Source of the DNA: Prevotellaceae bacterium UBA5903
Lineage (GTDB): Bacteria > Bacteroidota > Bacteroidia > Bacteroidales > Bacteroidaceae
Reading direction: 5' to 3'
Assembly: GCA_002431845.1 (NCBI GenBank)
Contig: DJEH01000114.1
Span: 1-39,912, forward strand
Length of the DNA stretch: 39,912 bases
Shown here: in pieces, positions 23,091-31,876 of the stretch
Numbering within the stretch: position 1 is the first letter of the stretch
Layout: each line of letters begins with the position of its first letter
Notes under the pieces: generated by a model
The model's input: the letters and a program-made list of their open reading frames with translations, nothing else
Told to the model about the DNA's origin: nothing
The model's database searches: none
Position numbers and translations under genes: made by a program

Positions 23091-23951
23091 TTAGATGCAC
23101 AAAGCTATGGCAGTTAGCAAGGCAAAGATGAGCATATTACGCGAGGTCTGTCCTAATATTTTGTTTAGCTCTCGCCCTTTATTTATTTGCAACATTTTGC
23201 GCCACGTTAGGTAATGTGGCAATAGGTAGAAGAGAGGCAAAGCAGCCGTCCAACCATGGCCATAAAAGGCTGCAATAGCTACACACACATAGCCCGCAAT
23301 GCCCAACAGCAGATAAAACATGCCACCAAACCGCTCGCCCAACACCACGATGAGCGTACGCTTACCACTCACAGCATCTTGTTCGCGGTCGCGATAGTTA
23401 TTGAGTACAAGCAGTGTATCTGTTACAAGTCCACACCCCGAAGCAAGCCACCATGCCGAGGGCGAAACGCTGAGTGCTTGCACATAATAAGTGCCACAAA
23501 CGGGCACAAAGCCGAAAAATACCCATACAAGCAAGTCGCCACAGCCCATATAAGATAACAATGTGGTGTAGAGAAACGCGAATACTACGCATGCCACCCC
23601 TATAAGCACCAATCCCCATCCGCCGTAGGGCAATAGGCAACACCCCACGACACAAGCTGCAATAAGTACCACCACTATGCCTCGTTGCATAGCTTTGGGA
23701 CTTATCCACCCTTGTGAACAAGCACGTTCGGGACCCAAGCGGTCCTCGCGGTCGGTACCTTTTTTATAATCGTAAAGGTCGTTAATAAAGTTGGCTGCCA
23801 CCTGCATTAAAGCAGCAAAAAGGCAGCACAACAACGAGGGTATCCACTTGCCTTTCCCTTCGCTAAATGCCAAAGCTATGGCAGTTACAACGGGCAATAG
23901 AGCCGCTGTGAGCGTTTTGGGGCGCGAAGCAAGTATCCAATATTTAAGCAT
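23091..23951 (-). CDS. menA: 1,4-dihydroxy-2-naphthoate polyprenyltransferase
   Basis: This 286-residue UbiA-family membrane protein has the two aspartate motifs that bind Mg-prenyl diphosphate: NDLYDYKKGTD (first cytoplasmic loop, about 57-67) and DREQDAVSGKRTL (second loop). It opens with SRPKTLTAALLPV, typical of MenA rather than of UbiA or haem O synthase. MenA attaches the prenyl chain to dihydroxynaphthoate to give demethylmenaquinone for the anaerobic electron chain. The ATG at 23951 was chosen; an upstream TTG would add seven atypical residues. No other men genes are in the window. Confidence 0.9.
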   Translation of the reverse strand: MLKYWILASRPKTLTAALLPVVTAIALAFSEGKGKWIPSLLCCLFAALMQVAANFINDLYDYKKGTDREDRLGPERACSQGWISPKAMQRGIVVVLIAACVVGCCLLPYGGWGLVLIGVACVVFAFLYTTLLSYMGCGDLLVWVFFGFVPVCGTYYVQALSVSPSAWWLASGCGLVTDTLLVLNNYRDREQDAVSGKRTLIVVLGERFGGMFYLLLGIAGYVCVAIAAFYGHGWTAALPLFYLLPHYLTWRKMLQINKGRELNKILGQTSRNMLIFALLTAIALCI

Positions 23952-23994
23952 AAAATAATGATGGTTGAACAATAAATATTAAGCCCCCAATAGT

Positions 23995-24651
23995 TTATTT
24001 TTCGGGCAAGAAATCAAGTAGCATCTTCAAGGACTTTTCGTCCTTCCAACTCCAAAAGCGGTTCTCCTTTAACACCTTAAATGCTTGCATTTGGTCCTTA
24101 CTTACAAAGCCTTTAAACTGTGTTTCGTTGGCTTTAATAACGAGGCCTTTGATGTTAAAATAGTATGTGTTGATGAGTGGAATGCCCGATTCGTCGTTTC
24201 GTTTCTGCGTATCAAGATTCAGAAAGATGTTGCTATCAGGCATATCAAAGTTGTCCATGCCTTTTCCACCATCGGTTTCTTCGCGATAAAGCGGCATATT
24301 TACGTGGGTTACGCGTAACAAGTAATTATCGCCTTTTTGCGCAACTACACGCCCCATCACAGAGTCTACCTTCATAAACCGAATGCTATCTTCAAACACC
24401 ACCCCCGTGATGTTTTTGACGTAAGCACGCATCACTTTGTTGGTTTTATCATCGATATAAACCAACGAACCATCCTTCAAGAATATGTTGGCCTTTGCCT
24501 TTACGTAGCGACCGAAAGGCTGCATTATTTTGGCATCTTTAAACTTTGGAAAGAGTACCGATGTTTGACTACGTTGTTCCTCTTGCACTTGTTGTGCTCT
24601 TACACCCACACAGCATAGCAGACATAAAAGCATGATTATAAAGTGTTTCAT
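23995..24651 (-). CDS. secreted protein of unknown function
   Basis: The 218-residue protein has a signal peptide (1-19, ending VRAQ) and no membrane segment. The mature part contains beta-rich stretches (YVKAKANIFLKDGSLVYIDD, YFNIKGLVIKANETQFKGFVSKDQMQAFK), and it ends in a basic FLPEK. I do not recognise a domain. Its ATG overlaps the stop of the kinase-like gene (ATGA, 4 bp), so the two are translationally coupled, and menA follows 43 bp later. It is probably periplasmic or attached to the outer membrane. The strict coupling to a nucleotide-kinase-like gene is curious. Confidence 0.8.
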   Translation of the reverse strand: MKHFIIMLLCLLCCVGVRAQQVQEEQRSQTSVLFPKFKDAKIMQPFGRYVKAKANIFLKDGSLVYIDDKTNKVMRAYVKNITGVVFEDSIRFMKVDSVMGRVVAQKGDNYLLRVTHVNMPLYREETDGGKGMDNFDMPDSNIFLNLDTQKRNDESGIPLINTYYFNIKGLVIKANETQFKGFVSKDQMQAFKVLKENRFWSWKDEKSLKMLLDFLPEK

Positions 24652-25298
24652 TCTGCTTGTAATTTCTTTATAACAAATTCTTTTATAAACTCAGCTGTAC
24701 GCTCTATGCCCAACACCGATGAGTTGATACAGAGGTGATAAGTGTCTGCTGCTCCCCAAGTACCCGAGCTGTAAAAGTTGTAGAAGTTGGCACGTTCGCT
24801 ATCGCCTTTCTCAATTATGTCTTGTGCTTTAGCCTCATTACAGTTATTCCATTTCATCACATTGGCTATACGATCTTTCATATCGGCAGCTATAAACACA
24901 TTGACGCAGCGAGGATTGTTGCGCAACACATAGTCGGCGCACCTCCCGATAAATATGCACGAATGTTGGCTTGCTGCTTTGCGTATGGCATCGCTCTGTA
25001 TACGAAACAAATTTTCGTTTGAGAGTTCATTGTCATAGTAAGTGGCGCCACCACCAAAAAATGGTATAATGTTGCCCAACGTGCGCAAAAAGCGGTTTTT
25101 CTCGTCATTTCGTTCAAACACTTCTGTGCAGAAACCGCTTTCTTTGGCGGCAAGTGTTAGTATCTCACGATCGTAGTAAGCTATGTTAAACTCCTTGGCA
25201 AGGATATGCCCAATGGCGCGTCCACCACTGCCCAAAGAGCGACCTATGTTGATAACAAAAGGTTCATCAATGTGTATGTTTTTATTGTTAGTTTCCAT
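24648..25298 (-). CDS. cytidylate kinase-like protein
   Basis: This 216-residue cytoplasmic protein of the Cytidylate_kin2 type has an N-terminal nucleotide-binding loop GRSLGSGGR (19-27), then YYDREILTLAAKESG, FIGRCADYVL and a C-terminal lid-like region rich in charged residues. It is related to CMP kinase (Cmk) but distinct from the housekeeping enzyme, and the phosphate acceptor of this subfamily has not been firmly shown. It lies 22 bp after the MATE gene and overlaps the next gene by 4 bp. Confidence 0.85.
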   Translation of the reverse strand: METNNKNIHIDEPFVINIGRSLGSGGRAIGHILAKEFNIAYYDREILTLAAKESGFCTEVFERNDEKNRFLRTLGNIIPFFGGGATYYDNELSNENLFRIQSDAIRKAASQHSCIFIGRCADYVLRNNPRCVNVFIAADMKDRIANVMKWNNCNEAKAQDIIEKGDSERANFYNFYSSGTWGAADTYHLCINSSVLGIERTAEFIKEFVIKKLQAE

Positions 25299-25320
25299 AG
25301 TTTTAAACAGATGTTTTTAG

Positions 25321-26706
25321 TTAAACGGCTGCATTATTTTTTATATTCTTTTTAAACTTTTTTATTTGTAATACAAGCAGTGTGATAGCAAGCACCGACG
25401 CCAAAGCGTCTGCCACTGGTGCTGCATGCCACAATCCTTCAAGCGGGTCAGTATAGATATGTGGCAATATCAGTATAGCTGGCACAAGGAATATGAGCTG
25501 ACGTGTAAGCGAAAGGAAGATACTCTTTGCCGCATAGCCAATACTCTGAAAGAAAGCCGTTGATACTATCTGAATGCCCACAATGGGGAACATCATTATC
25601 ATGCAAGTGAGAGCATGCGACGCTGTTTGGACAAGTTCGGGCGAATCCTTGGCAAAGAGCGTAACGAATGGTGTGGGGAAAAACATACCTATAATAAAGC
25701 CTGTCATTGTAATGATGGTGCCCACACAAAGTGCACGCTTTAGAACACTCATCACGCGGTCGTAGCGCTTTGCACCAAAGTTGTAACCAGCAATAGGTTG
25801 CATGCCTTGGTTCAGCCCGATTACAACCATTACAATAAAGAGTATCAAACGGTTGCAAATGCCAAATGCACCCACTGCCACGTCGCCACCATAAGTGGTA
25901 AGGCTACGAGTCATCAATGCTGCCACCATGCAAGCACAGAGGTTGATAAGAAACTGAGGTAGTCCAACAAGCAATGCCTCTTTTACTATCTTCATGTCGA
26001 GCTTAATGATGTCGCGACGTAAATGGATAAGATCGGCCTTATTTGAAAATAGCTTTATCTGCCACATCAACATGCACAACTGTGCCAAAATAGTGGCACA
26101 AGCTGCACCACGAATGCCCCAATCTAACACAAAGATAAACAATGGGGCAAACAAACAGTTGAGCAATACTGTGCCAAAAGTGGCAAACATAGCCTTCTGC
26201 GGGCGGTTGGTAGAACGCAGCATGGCATTGAGTCCTAAATACATGTGTGTCACCACATTGCCCACCAATATTATCGACATAAAACTGCGTGCATAGGGCA
26301 GAGTTACATCGCTCGCTCCAAAGAACCTTAGGATTGGGTTGATAAATACAAGCAATAGCATGCCTAAAACGATACCCAACGAGAGGTTCATGATTACCAC
26401 ATTGCCCAATATTTTTTGAGCAGTTGCATAGTCTTTTTGTCCCAACTTAACACTCATCAATGTAGCTGCACCCACACCTACCATAGCACCAAACGCTGCA
26501 GTGAGCGACATGAGTGGACTGGTTAATGCCAAGCCCATAATAGCTTCTGGACCTACACCTTGACCTATAAATATGCCGTCAATAATGTTGTAGACAGACG
26601 AGGCTGCCATGGCCACTATCGCAGGTATGGCATACTGCAAGAGTAGGCTACCCACGGGCTTTTCGGACAAAACGTTGAATTGGTTTGTTTTTGATGTTTG
26701 CTTCAT
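25321..26706 (-). CDS. MATE family efflux transporter, second copy
   Basis: This 461-residue, 12-segment MATE transporter opens with KPVGSLLLQYAIPAIVAMAASSVYNIIDGIFIGQGVG, the NorM/MepA-like pattern, and has the second-half motif NQGMQPIAGYNFGAKRYDRV typical of MepA relatives. It exports cationic compounds by ion antiport in characterised members. It is the first gene of a six-gene operon. The C-terminus is lysine-rich (KKFKKNIKN). Promoter-like sequences sit unusually close to the ATG. Confidence 0.92.
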   Translation of the reverse strand: MKQTSKTNQFNVLSEKPVGSLLLQYAIPAIVAMAASSVYNIIDGIFIGQGVGPEAIMGLALTSPLMSLTAAFGAMVGVGAATLMSVKLGQKDYATAQKILGNVVIMNLSLGIVLGMLLLVFINPILRFFGASDVTLPYARSFMSIILVGNVVTHMYLGLNAMLRSTNRPQKAMFATFGTVLLNCLFAPLFIFVLDWGIRGAACATILAQLCMLMWQIKLFSNKADLIHLRRDIIKLDMKIVKEALLVGLPQFLINLCACMVAALMTRSLTTYGGDVAVGAFGICNRLILFIVMVVIGLNQGMQPIAGYNFGAKRYDRVMSVLKRALCVGTIITMTGFIIGMFFPTPFVTLFAKDSPELVQTASHALTCMIMMFPIVGIQIVSTAFFQSIGYAAKSIFLSLTRQLIFLVPAILILPHIYTDPLEGLWHAAPVADALASVLAITLLVLQIKKFKKNIKNNAAV

Positions 26707-26713
26707 AATTGTG

Positions 26714-26729
26714 CAAAGTTACAAATATA
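26714..26729 (-). promoter_or_regulatory. two overlapping -7-like elements before the second MATE gene
   Basis: On the minus strand TATATTTG (26722-26729) and TAACTTTG (26714-26721) abut. Both fit TAnnTTTG, but they lie only 8-16 bases from the ATG, so the mRNA leader would be very short. Which one is used cannot be told. Confidence 0.4.
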
Positions 26730-27048
26730 TGTGCTTGATTAAGCAGATTAATGTTTTAAAAAATAAAAAAGAGAGGGAATTATATAGGCTTTCTTATACA
26801 TCATAACAGCACCTTATACAACAGAGTATTGGCACATTATGCCCCCAAATTAAATAGCTGCTTTGCTCAAAACAAAAGCATTTAATGATGAATATACAGA
26901 AAAATTAAGACTTTTTAAAATATGTGATATTAAATGCTTAACTTTGCACGTGTTTCCTCCCTTTGCACATATTGTAACATGTGCCTAATGAATGGTATGT
27001 TAGGGAAATCATCTCTTACTTAAGTAACTAAAACTTAACAAACAAATA
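26730..27048. other. intergenic region with sulP promoter
   Basis: No gene is seen. The stretch contains TAACTTTG (26939-26946, plus strand), the likely sulP -7 element, about 100 bases before the ATG. It also has two TTTGCAC copies, a hairpin GCACAT/ATGTGC (26965-26984) and a perfect 12-bp palindrome TTACTTAAGTAA (27016-27027) in the predicted leader. The first 200 bases are AT-rich without recognisable structure. Confidence 0.5.
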
Positions 27049-28737
27049 ATGGGTTATTCAAACTTTGCGCCTCGTATAGTTAGCGAACTGAGGCATTACA
27101 ACAAAGAAAAATTTGCCGCCGACCTCATGGCAGGTCTCATTGTGGGCATCGTAGCATTGCCTTTGGCCATAGCCTTTGGTATTGCCTCAGGTGTTTCGCC
27201 CTCGCAAGGCATTCTTACGGCAATTATTGGTGGTTTTATCGTTTCAGCACTTGGCGGAAGCCGCGTGCAGATTGGCGGACCTACGGGTGCATTTATCGTT
27301 ATCATCTACGGCATTGTTAGCAATCCTGCGTTGGGACTATCGGGCTTAATGCTTGCAACGATGCTTGCCGGCGTATTTTTAATACTCCTCGGCGTGTGTA
27401 GGTTGGGCACCATCATCAAGTTTATTCCCTACCCCATCGTGGTGGGCTTTACAAGTGGTATCGCCGTTACAATTTTTACTACACAGATTAAAGACCTCTT
27501 CGGACTGACTATTGACGGCAAAATGCCTGGTGATTTTCTGTCGAAATGGGGCATCTACTTTCAAAATTTCAGTACGATTGGTTGGGTTACAACAGCCGTT
27601 GGTTTGTTGAGCATTTTGCTTATTATCCTCACGCCAAAAGTGTCTAAAAAAATCCCAGGATCGCTTGTTGCCATCATCGTAATGACCATCGGTGTGTACT
27701 TTTTAAACGCTAACACAACGATGCACGTGAGTACTATTGGCGACCAATTTGGCGAGATAAAGGCCTCTATCCCCTCGTTGCAAATGCCCAATCTTAGCTG
27801 GGAAAGCGTAAAAGGACTCTTCCCAACAGCCATGGTAATAGCTGTGTTGGGTGCCATTGAGTCGTTACTCTCTGCCACAGTAGCCGATGGTGTGTGTGGC
27901 GATCACCACAACTCAAACCAAGAACTCATCGGACAAGGCGTGGCCAACCTCTGCACTCCGCTCTTTGGCGGTATACCCTGTACAGGCGCTATAGCCCGCA
28001 CCATGACCAACATCAACAATGGTGGTCGCACCCCTGTGGCAGGCATTGTTCATGCCGTTGTGTTGCTCATCATCTTCTTGGTGCTCATGCCTTTGGCTGC
28101 TTACATCCCCATGTCATGCTTGGCTGGAGTATTGGTTATTGTGTCGTACAACATGAGTGGTTGGCGCACCTTTGCACAACTGATGAAGAACCCTAAGAGC
28201 GATGTTATCGTGTTGTTCATCACCTTCTTTCTCACCGTTATCTTCGACCTCACCATTGCTATCGAAGTGGGTCTGCTCATTGCCTGTCTGCTCTTTATGA
28301 AACGTATGGCAGAGTCTACTCAAATCAAAGTGATAGCCGACGAAATCGACCCTAACGACGAAACCGACGCTGAGGTGCACGAGGAACATCTCATCATACC
28401 CAAGGGGGTTGAGGTGTACGAAATCAATGGACCTTACTTCTTTGGCATCGCCAACAAGTTTGAAGAGCTTATGGCCAACATGCAAGACCGACCCAAAGTA
28501 CGCGTTATCCGCATGCGCCGTGTGCCGTTTATTGACTCTACAGGTATTCATAACTTGCAAAACCTTTGCGAAATGAGCCACCGCGAGGGTACGCACATCG
28601 TACTTTCGGGAGTAACACCCAACGTTTACAACGTGCTTGAGCACAATGGTTTCTGCCATCTATTAGGCAAAGACCACATCTGCCCCAACATCAATGTGGC
28701 ACTCGAACGCGCTGCATCTATCGTTAAACGCGCTTAA
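27049..28737 (+). CDS. SulP family anion transporter with STAS domain
   Basis: The 562-residue protein has a SulP/SLC26 membrane domain (about 20-430) with the signature segments AGLIVGIVALPLAIAFGIASG, GPTGAFIVIIYG and GGIPCTGAIARTMTNINNGG, followed by a C-terminal STAS domain (about 445-555; VYEINGPYFFGIANKF, RMRRVPFIDSTGIHNL). Characterised bacterial members carry bicarbonate, sulfate or dicarboxylates, usually with Na+ or H+. The substrate here is not decided. The STAS serine in DSTG is present. It is a single gene with a strong terminator directly downstream. Confidence 0.92.
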   Translation: MGYSNFAPRIVSELRHYNKEKFAADLMAGLIVGIVALPLAIAFGIASGVSPSQGILTAIIGGFIVSALGGSRVQIGGPTGAFIVIIYGIVSNPALGLSGLMLATMLAGVFLILLGVCRLGTIIKFIPYPIVVGFTSGIAVTIFTTQIKDLFGLTIDGKMPGDFLSKWGIYFQNFSTIGWVTTAVGLLSILLIILTPKVSKKIPGSLVAIIVMTIGVYFLNANTTMHVSTIGDQFGEIKASIPSLQMPNLSWESVKGLFPTAMVIAVLGAIESLLSATVADGVCGDHHNSNQELIGQGVANLCTPLFGGIPCTGAIARTMTNINNGGRTPVAGIVHAVVLLIIFLVLMPLAAYIPMSCLAGVLVIVSYNMSGWRTFAQLMKNPKSDVIVLFITFFLTVIFDLTIAIEVGLLIACLLFMKRMAESTQIKVIADEIDPNDETDAEVHEEHLIIPKGVEVYEINGPYFFGIANKFEELMANMQDRPKVRVIRMRRVPFIDSTGIHNLQNLCEMSHREGTHIVLSGVTPNVYNVLEHNGFCHLLGKDHICPNINVALERAASIVKRA

Positions 28738-28751
28738 AACATTTATTCTTG

Positions 28752-28787
28752 ATAAATCACAGCATACTTTTATATGCTGTGATTTAT
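28752..28787 (+). terminator. sulP terminator
   Basis: A perfect 15-bp stem (ATAAATCACAGCATA at 28752-28766, complement at 28773-28787) with a 6-nt loop, 14 bases after the sulP stop codon. Confidence 0.8.
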
Positions 28788-28824
28788 TGATATTTGCAGC
28801 AAAACATTGCTACAACATTTACGT

Positions 28825-28889
28825 AAAAAGAGAACGTTCAGACAGGTCTATTCTGTAATATAATAGAACCATCTGAACGTTCTCTTTTT
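28825..28889. terminator. long bidirectional hairpin between sulP and tdk
   Basis: A perfect 18-bp stem (AAAAAGAGAACGTTCAGA at 28825-28842, complement at 28872-28889) has a loop of 29 that can pair further. A and T runs flank it on both strands. It most likely terminates tdk on the minus strand and backs up the sulP terminator. Confidence 0.8.
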
Positions 28890-28918
28890 GTATTAAAACA
28901 AATAAAATTGCAATTGCA

Positions 28919-29551
28919 TTATCCCTTATGTTCTGCCTTGTTATAGCAACATCTACAAAGGGGTTCGTACTCGTCTTTTTCGCCAAGAAGCACCTGCTGT
29001 TCGGCCTTTACAATGCGATGCGAAACATGAGCAAGATTGCCACATTTTACACAAATAGCATGAACCTTGGTAACGTCCTCTGCGATAGCCATGAGTTTAG
29101 GCATGGGGCCAAAGGGGTTACCCTTAAAGTCCATGTCCAACCCTGCTATGATTACACGCTTGCCACTATCGGCAAGTTCGTTGGCTACCTCCACTATTGA
29201 GTCGTCAAAAAATTGGGCTTCGTCAATGCCTACCACTTGGGCGTTTGATGCTAACAATAGGATGCTACGTGCCGACTCAACAGGAGTAGACGATATAGAG
29301 TTGGCATCGTGCGATACCACATCCTCGTCGGAATAACGTGTATCGAGCGCGGGTTTGTATATTTCAACACGCTGTTGAGCAATGCGTGCACGCTTTAAAC
29401 GACGTATCAATTCCTCAGTCTTGCCCGAGAACATTGAGCCACATATCACTTCTATACGCCCCTGCTGAAGCGTAAGGATATTGTTTTCTTCTTGAAACAC
29501 TTTATGCTGTATTTGGGTTAATCCAATAATATATTCTGCATTCAATAGCAT
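28919..29551 (-). CDS. tdk: thymidine kinase
   Basis: This 210-residue type II thymidine kinase has the P-loop GSMFSGKTEEL (38-48), the IDEAQFF motif, a lasso/lid region near the C-terminus and the structural zinc cysteines (CVKCGN and CRCC). It phosphorylates thymidine to dTMP in pyrimidine salvage. The ATG at 29551 gives an N-terminal extension of about 30 residues before the kinase core (QGRIEVICGSMF), normal for Bacteroidota. An upstream GTG would be less likely. It lies 77 bp after the ThrE gene on the same strand. Confidence 0.93.
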   Translation of the reverse strand: MLLNAEYIIGLTQIQHKVFQEENNILTLQQGRIEVICGSMFSGKTEELIRRLKRARIAQQRVEIYKPALDTRYSDEDVVSHDANSISSTPVESARSILLLASNAQVVGIDEAQFFDDSIVEVANELADSGKRVIIAGLDMDFKGNPFGPMPKLMAIAEDVTKVHAICVKCGNLAHVSHRIVKAEQQVLLGEKDEYEPLCRCCYNKAEHKG

Positions 29552-29627
29552 AGAAAAAAAACGAGCGTAGGGTGAGGTATTTGCTACTATTTCACACAAC
29601 ACTCGTTTTTATCAATATGCCTTTTAT

Positions 29628-30998
29628 TTAAAGTTCTGTAAGGTCTACAAAATAGCCTCTTTTCTTGCGTTCTTCAATGAGTTGCTTAAGCTTTTTCTGA
29701 CGGTCTTTAGCCACCCAATGGCGAGCAAACACATTAGGTATTGCCACACCCAAAGCGATGCACATAATAGTAATGGCCGACCCCATACCAAACTTCATAG
29801 CATTGGTTAATTCGCCTACCACACCATTCATCTCAATAAGGCCTACCAATGCACGATACATCAGCACACCTGGTACCATAGGAATTACGCTTGGTATAGA
29901 AATAACGTGGTTAGGAGCATGAACCCAATGAACAGCCTTTACAGCAATCACACTGGCCAATGCACTGCCCGCCAACGAACCAATAGCAAGTCCCATATCA
30001 AGCCCTATATTATCGTTTGAAGGACCGAGATTTACAAAGTTACGTGTACACACTGCTATAATACCACCAATAGCAACCACCCACAATAAGCGGCGCGGAA
30101 TATTGAATATCATAGAGAATCCCATAGCCGAAATAGCAGCGGCGGCGGCATAACTGATGTAAGAGTTGTGGGGTATCATTGGTATGGTATAGAACTGGCT
30201 CAAATCAAAGTTAGATAACTTTAAGAAGAAAGCTATACCAAACGACATTGCCACTATCATCAAGAAGGTGTTAATGGCACGTGTTAATCCCACCTGTATG
30301 TAGTTGTCGAGCATATCATCAACAAAGTTTATCAAAGGAACACCTGGCACAATAAACAATGCACATGCCAAAAGAGGATGCAAAGGAGTGTCGGTCCATG
30401 ATGAAGGCAAATAAGTAGTTGCCCATGCTATCAACGTGCTTATAAAAGCTGCTATGGCTATGCCCATATAGTTATTAAGTCCTTTGCGCAACATAAGTCC
30501 GCGTAGGTACATACCAATAGCTGCTGCAAACGAGGCATAGAAGAAGGCTGTCCAGTCGCATCCAAACTGAATACAGAAGCCACCACACGCAAAGCCCGTA
30601 CCTATGGCTACTTGCACGGGGGTGTAGTTGCGAGGACGTCGTGCTATCTGCTCTAATTCCTCTGCATATTGTTCAATACTATAATCTTCGCGTATGGCTT
30701 TCCACGACAACTTGCTTATGAGCGAAATGGTTGTCATGTTTATACCATGCTTATCGCAACGTTGGAACTTGGTGAACGAGTGTTCGTCATCGCTGAGGTT
30801 TACCATCAGCATATTGTACTGCACATAGATGTGTAGATGCTCTTCAGGCAGTCCTAAGAAAGCCGCAACGCGGTTCATGTTTCTTACGATACGATTGGTA
30901 TCGGCTGCACTTTCTACCAATAGCTGGCCTGTGCGCAAAAGTAAATCGAGCTTATGACGTATCAATTGCTCCCTTGTCAGTTCGGTGTTGTCTGTCAT
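29628..30998 (-). CDS. threonine/serine exporter family protein, fused ThrE
   Basis: The 456-residue protein joins the two ThrE modules: an N-terminal soluble DUF1212-type part (about 15-130) leading into membrane helices with the VPGVPLINFVDDMLDNY segment (about 215-235), and a C-terminal ThrE_2 part (about 280-435; SVIPMVPGVLMYRAL). Corynebacterium ThrE exports threonine and serine using the proton gradient. In many bacteria the two parts are split into separate genes, but here they are fused as in ThrE itself. A basic tail (KDRQKKLKQLIEERKKRG) follows the last helix. TACTTTTG at 31035-31042 is a likely promoter element. Confidence 0.9.
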   Translation of the reverse strand: MTDNTELTREQLIRHKLDLLLRTGQLLVESAADTNRIVRNMNRVAAFLGLPEEHLHIYVQYNMLMVNLSDDEHSFTKFQRCDKHGINMTTISLISKLSWKAIREDYSIEQYAEELEQIARRPRNYTPVQVAIGTGFACGGFCIQFGCDWTAFFYASFAAAIGMYLRGLMLRKGLNNYMGIAIAAFISTLIAWATTYLPSSWTDTPLHPLLACALFIVPGVPLINFVDDMLDNYIQVGLTRAINTFLMIVAMSFGIAFFLKLSNFDLSQFYTIPMIPHNSYISYAAAAAISAMGFSMIFNIPRRLLWVVAIGGIIAVCTRNFVNLGPSNDNIGLDMGLAIGSLAGSALASVIAVKAVHWVHAPNHVISIPSVIPMVPGVLMYRALVGLIEMNGVVGELTNAMKFGMGSAITIMCIALGVAIPNVFARHWVAKDRQKKLKQLIEERKKRGYFVDLTEL

Positions 30999-31034
30999 TT
31001 ATTTGTTGTTTGTTATGTTTTTCCTACTAAATTG

Positions 31035-31042
31035 CAAAAGTA
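31035..31042 (-). promoter_or_regulatory. -7 promoter element for the ThrE gene
   Basis: The minus strand reads TACTTTTG, fitting TAnnTTTG, 37 bases before the ATG at 30998. It may also drive tdk. Confidence 0.5.
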
Positions 31043-31158
31043 CAAAAAAAAAGTGAAAGTCTTTGTAAATGAGTGTGCTACTCACTGCTTAAGAGATATT
31101 TAATGCTATATAAGCGCAAAGTTGATGAATGAAGTTGATAAATATGGATTTTTATAAC

Positions 31159-31166
31159 TACTTTTG
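31159..31166 (+). promoter_or_regulatory. -7 promoter element for the DedA operon
   Basis: TACTTTTG fits TAnnTTTG, and a TTG at 31135-31137 lies 21 bases upstream. The predicted leader to the ATG at 31203 is about 30 nt. Confidence 0.55.
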
Positions 31167-31202
31167 CAACGAACTATTAATTGTAAATCAACAAACGCTA
31201 TT

Positions 31203-31847
31203 ATGGATTCTGCAGAACTCTTTCGTTGGATACTTGAGAACCTTGACTATTGGGTGGTAACCATCTTTATGGCTATTGAAAGTTCGTTCGTACCTTTTCC
31301 GTCGGAGGTAGTAGTGCCTCCCGCAGCCTGGAAAGCCATGGACCCAACGAGTGGGATGAACATTGTTTTAGTGGTGATATTTGCCACCATTGGTGCCGAT
31401 TTAGGCGGACTTATTAACTACTTTTTAGCTAAGTGGCTAGGGCGTCCCATCATATACAAGTTTGCCGATAGCCGCTTGGGGCACATGTGTCTTATCGATC
31501 GCGAGAGCGTTGAAAAGGCCGAAGAGTTTTTCCGTAAACACGGTGCTACCTCCACTTTCTTTGGCAGATTGGTGCCCGCCGTGCGCCAACTCATAAGCAT
31601 ACCAGCGGGATTGGCTGGCATGAACTTGGGCAAATTCTTGCTCTATACCACATTGGGTGCTGGCGTATGGAACTCTGTTTTAGCACTACTTGGTTGGGGC
31701 ATATTCCGCTACACCGACCTCAAAACAACCAACGATGTTTACCTACTTGCCTCAAAATATAGCCACGAAATAGGCTACATTCTTTTAGCTCTTGCCGTTG
31801 TAATTGTGGCTTTCCTTGCTTATAAAGGATTGAAAAAGAAAAAGTAA
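31203..31847 (+). CDS. DedA family membrane protein
   Basis: The 214-residue protein carries the DedA/SNARE-associated (VTT) domain: an N-terminal re-entrant region with PSEVVVPPAAW, then FFGRLVPAVRQLISIPAGLAGM (about 120-141), whose conserved Arg and Pro residues are required in characterised DedA proteins, and a C-terminal helix with a lysine tail. DedA proteins are inner-membrane lipid flippases (undecaprenyl phosphate or phospholipid recycling). The start at 31203 is the first ATG after the promoter. The DUF3316-like gene follows after 29 bp. Confidence 0.9.
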   Translation: MDSAELFRWILENLDYWVVTIFMAIESSFVPFPSEVVVPPAAWKAMDPTSGMNIVLVVIFATIGADLGGLINYFLAKWLGRPIIYKFADSRLGHMCLIDRESVEKAEEFFRKHGATSTFFGRLVPAVRQLISIPAGLAGMNLGKFLLYTTLGAGVWNSVLALLGWGIFRYTDLKTTNDVYLLASKYSHEIGYILLALAVVIVAFLAYKGLKKKK

Positions 31848-31876
31848 ACCGACCCATATAATTGAGGTTGACAACT

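Noticed and set aside
28114..28659. Open frame of about 180 codons antisense to sulP
   Set aside because: It lies wholly inside the STAS end of a clear SulP gene and shows no motif, signal peptide or promoter.
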